A stretch of 53,582 nt of DNA from Bacteroidota bacterium (GTDB lineage: Bacteria; Bacteroidota; Ignavibacteria; UBA10030; SZUA-254): positions 1-53,582 of the forward strand of contig JAGVIE010000054.1 in NCBI GenBank assembly GCA_020056225.1. Reading direction: 5' to 3'. This document shows positions 51,743 to 53,582 of the stretch, piece after piece (positions within the stretch are counted from its first letter, which is position 1; every line of letters begins with the position of its first letter). Under the pieces are notes generated by a model that saw only the letters and a program-made list of their open reading frames with translations, was not told the origin of the DNA and made no database searches. The translations under genes were made by a program, and so were the position numbers.

Positions 51743-53122
51743 TTACGATAGTTGGTATTGAGCAATTTTGGTGTAGAGCGTTTTCAAACTGATACCTAAG
51801 ATTTTTGCAACTACCTTCTTATCCCCATGTGCATGTTTCATGATTGCTTGAATATGTAACCGTTCTGTGTCTTTTAAAGAAAGTAATTCACCTATGAAAC
51901 CCGGTACTTCACCAGCAGATTTCATTTTAGTGAATCGACTATGGGGAAGCATTATATCGGAAGGTTGAATTACTTCACCTCTTGAAAGAATGACGGCACT
52001 CTCTAAAACATTTTCAAGCTCCCTGATATTCCCAGGCCATTCATACTCCATCAGGATATCCAGAGCTTGGGGATCGAGTAGTTTCGGAGTCTTATGAAGG
52101 AATTTTCTTCTCATGAAATTATCTACCAATAACGGAATATCAGTTTTACGATCTTTGAGAGGCGGGATAACAAGTGTTATGACGTTTATACGGTAGAGCA
52201 AATCCTCACGAAAACGATTTTCCTGAACTTCTGATTTTAAGTCCTTATTTGTTGCAGAAATAATCCGAACATCGGCGTGTAAACTCACGGTCCCTCCGAT
52301 ACGGCGGAATTCACCTGTCTGAACAAATCTAAGTAGTTTCGGCTGGATAATCGGACTAATATCGCCGACTTCATCTAGAAACAATGTGCCATTATTAGCC
52401 AGTTCAATCAACCCTTGTTTCTGTGCTCGAGCATCTGTGAATGCCCCTTTTTCGTGACCGAATAATTCACTTTCAAGTAATGTATCTGGAATAGCAGCGC
52501 AATTGATCGCGACCATAGGTCTGTTTGCCCGCGAGCTTCTCTTATGAATAAAGTTTGCCACTAACTCCTTACCTGTCCCGCTTTGTCCCTGAATTAAAAC
52601 GCTCGCTTCTGCATCCGCTACACGCTCAGCGATGGACAACATATTCTTAAAAGACTCACTTTCTCCTACAAGGTCACTGCTCCTCGAAAGCCGGTTAATT
52701 TCCGATTTCATAATGGAGTTTTCAAACAAGAGAGTATGACGTTCAACTGCACGCGATATCACCTGCAACAACTCTTCCGCCATGAATGGTTTTACGATAT
52801 AATTATACGCACCCTGAATCATGCAATCCACCGCAACCTTCACGTCACCAACTCCGGTTAACATGATCACTTCTATTACCGGATATCTCTCCTTGATAAA
52901 ACGTAGCACTTCCAGACCGTCGACCTTCGGCATATTTATATCAAGCAATACTATATCATAACCGTTGTGCTGTAGAGCATTGATTGCTTCTACGCCATCG
53001 ACTGCGACATCTACAGCGTAGCCTTTAATCTGCAACAGTTCGCTTACCTGGCTTCGAAATGCTTCTTCATCGTCAGCATGAAGAATTTTTATTGTCTGAT
53101 TGTTCTTTTTCCCGCTACTCAT
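51743..53122 (-). CDS. NtrC-family response regulator with GAFTDA loop
   Basis: 459 aa. Receiver with D17-D18, phosphoacceptor D61 and Lys111; AAA+ domain with Walker A GQSGTGKE (179-186), the sigma-54 contact loop reading GAFTDA (226-231) instead of GAFTGA, Walker B LFLDEV (247-252); C-terminal Fis-type HTH (SLKTLYTKIAQY). Changes in this loop can alter sigma-54 contact, but DA variants do occur naturally. No kinase is adjacent, so it is an orphan in the window. It lies between two secreted-protein genes. Confidence 0.92.
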   Translation of the reverse strand: MSSGKKNNQTIKILHADDEEAFRSQVSELLQIKGYAVDVAVDGVEAINALQHNGYDIVLLDINMPKVDGLEVLRFIKERYPVIEVIMLTGVGDVKVAVDCMIQGAYNYIVKPFMAEELLQVISRAVERHTLLFENSIMKSEINRLSRSSDLVGESESFKNMLSIAERVADAEASVLIQGQSGTGKELVANFIHKRSSRANRPMVAINCAAIPDTLLESELFGHEKGAFTDARAQKQGLIELANNGTLFLDEVGDISPIIQPKLLRFVQTGEFRRIGGTVSLHADVRIISATNKDLKSEVQENRFREDLLYRINVITLVIPPLKDRKTDIPLLVDNFMRRKFLHKTPKLLDPQALDILMEYEWPGNIRELENVLESAVILSRGEVIQPSDIMLPHSRFTKMKSAGEVPGFIGELLSLKDTERLHIQAIMKHAHGDKKVVAKILGISLKTLYTKIAQYQLS

Positions 53123-53230
53123 AATACTCTCCTATCGATTAAGAGATAACCGGATCATTCACGGTCTCTTCTGAATAATTTAACCCACCATATTTAACAA
53201 AATTTATTCTAAGAGTCAATGGAAAAACAA

Positions 53231-53261
53231 AGGCTCGATATTAATATTAAATATCGAGCCT
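53231..53261 (-). terminator. Terminator of the edge-truncated secreted protein gene
   Basis: A perfect 12-bp stem (53231-53242 with 53250-53261) with a 7-nt loop; on the minus strand TTTGTTTTTCC follows. It serves the gene entering from the right window edge. Confidence 0.9.
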
Positions 53262-53293
53262 GATCTTCATAATTTGAAGAAATAGCTAACGGT

Positions 53294-53582
53294 TTACTTG
53301 ACCAACATCATCTTCTTTACAGTTTGGTAAGTGCTCGTTGTTGCGCCGTCGTCATCCATTCCTTCGGCTACGATACGATAGAAGTATATACCTGAGGAGA
53401 ATTCATTAGCATTGAACTGCACCTCCTGCGTTCCTTCATTCATATCCTGTCGATCCAGTATAGTTGCCATCTCCTGACCAAGCACGTTGTATATCTTCAA
53501 CGTTACAAGGGCTTCCATCGGCAAATCAAACTGTATCGTTGTCGTCGGGTTGAACGGATTCGGATAGTTCTGATACAACGCG
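53294..53582 (-). CDS. C-terminal part of a secreted protein with type IX sorting domain
   Basis: Only the last 96 codons are inside the window; the frame stays open to base 53582 (the codon before the first visible TTG is GCG), so the gene begins outside. It shows the complete sorting domain: NYPNPFNP, VTLKIYNVLGQEM, SSGIYFYRI and a final KKMMLVK. The functional part of the protein is not visible. Confidence 0.9.
   Translation of the reverse strand, partial: ALYQNYPNPFNPTTTIQFDLPMEALVTLKIYNVLGQEMATILDRQDMNEGTQEVQFNANEFSSGIYFYRIVAEGMDDDGATTSTYQTVKKMMLVK

Overview
The window looks like a chromosomal segment from a free-living, Gram-negative member of the FCB (Bacteroidota/Ignavibacteriota-type) lineage. 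Four proteins end in a type IX secretion (Por) sorting domain of the 'NYPNPFNP...VTLKVYNxLGQEV...SGVYFYRL...KKLILLK' kind that is abundant in Ignavibacteria and relatives. Other pointers are a LolCDE lipoprotein exporter, a doubled-ExbD TonB system, a propeller-type histidine kinase and a membrane H+-pyrophosphatase. The genus cannot be named from sequence alone. Most genes are on the minus strand.

Layout. (1) 448-3841: a SIR2-HerA anti-phage defence pair whose HerA reading frame is broken at a T8 run. (2) 4545-7956: an S9-type peptidase and a K+-independent H+-pyrophosphatase. (3) 8166-13722: an operon-like run of STAS, ExbB, ExbD, ExbD, TonB, a small membrane protein, a PstS-like lipoprotein and a TPR protein. 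(4) 13980-18387: a KinB-like kinase, its NtrC-type regulator and two single-domain receivers. (5) 18423-23382: two small envelope proteins, LolD, two LolC/E permeases, and prfB with its in-frame UGA and +1 frameshift site. (6) 23517-26640: accessory DNA with an HNH nuclease, a HEPN-like protein, integron attC-like sites and a tandem CACGAAG-rich repeat.

(7) 26770-36463: a propeller histidine kinase, a NarL-type regulator and three large or secreted surface proteins. (8) 36562-41440: small membrane proteins, a SpoIIE phosphatase, and an XRE regulator with a 22-bp palindromic operator. (9) 41653-44787: more accessory DNA with a truncated quinone oxidoreductase, a second attC-flanked segment holding a DUF4365 protein and a membrane protein, and a GxxExxY protein. 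(10) 44788-47387: a DUF35, thiolase and HMG-CoA synthase trio of archaeal mevalonate type. (11) 47451-53582: an ORF6N protein, aspS, a TIG-domain secreted protein, a sigma-54 regulator with a GAFTDA loop, and the 3' end of another secreted protein.

The housekeeping parts cover envelope energisation (ExbBD-TonB, H+-PPase), lipoprotein traffic (LolCDE) and translation (prfB, aspS). They are interrupted by accessory islands rich in repeats and defence-like nucleases. The most interesting points are the frame-broken SIR2-HerA pair, the integron-like cassettes with no integrase in view, and the archaeal-type HMG-CoA operon in a bacterium.
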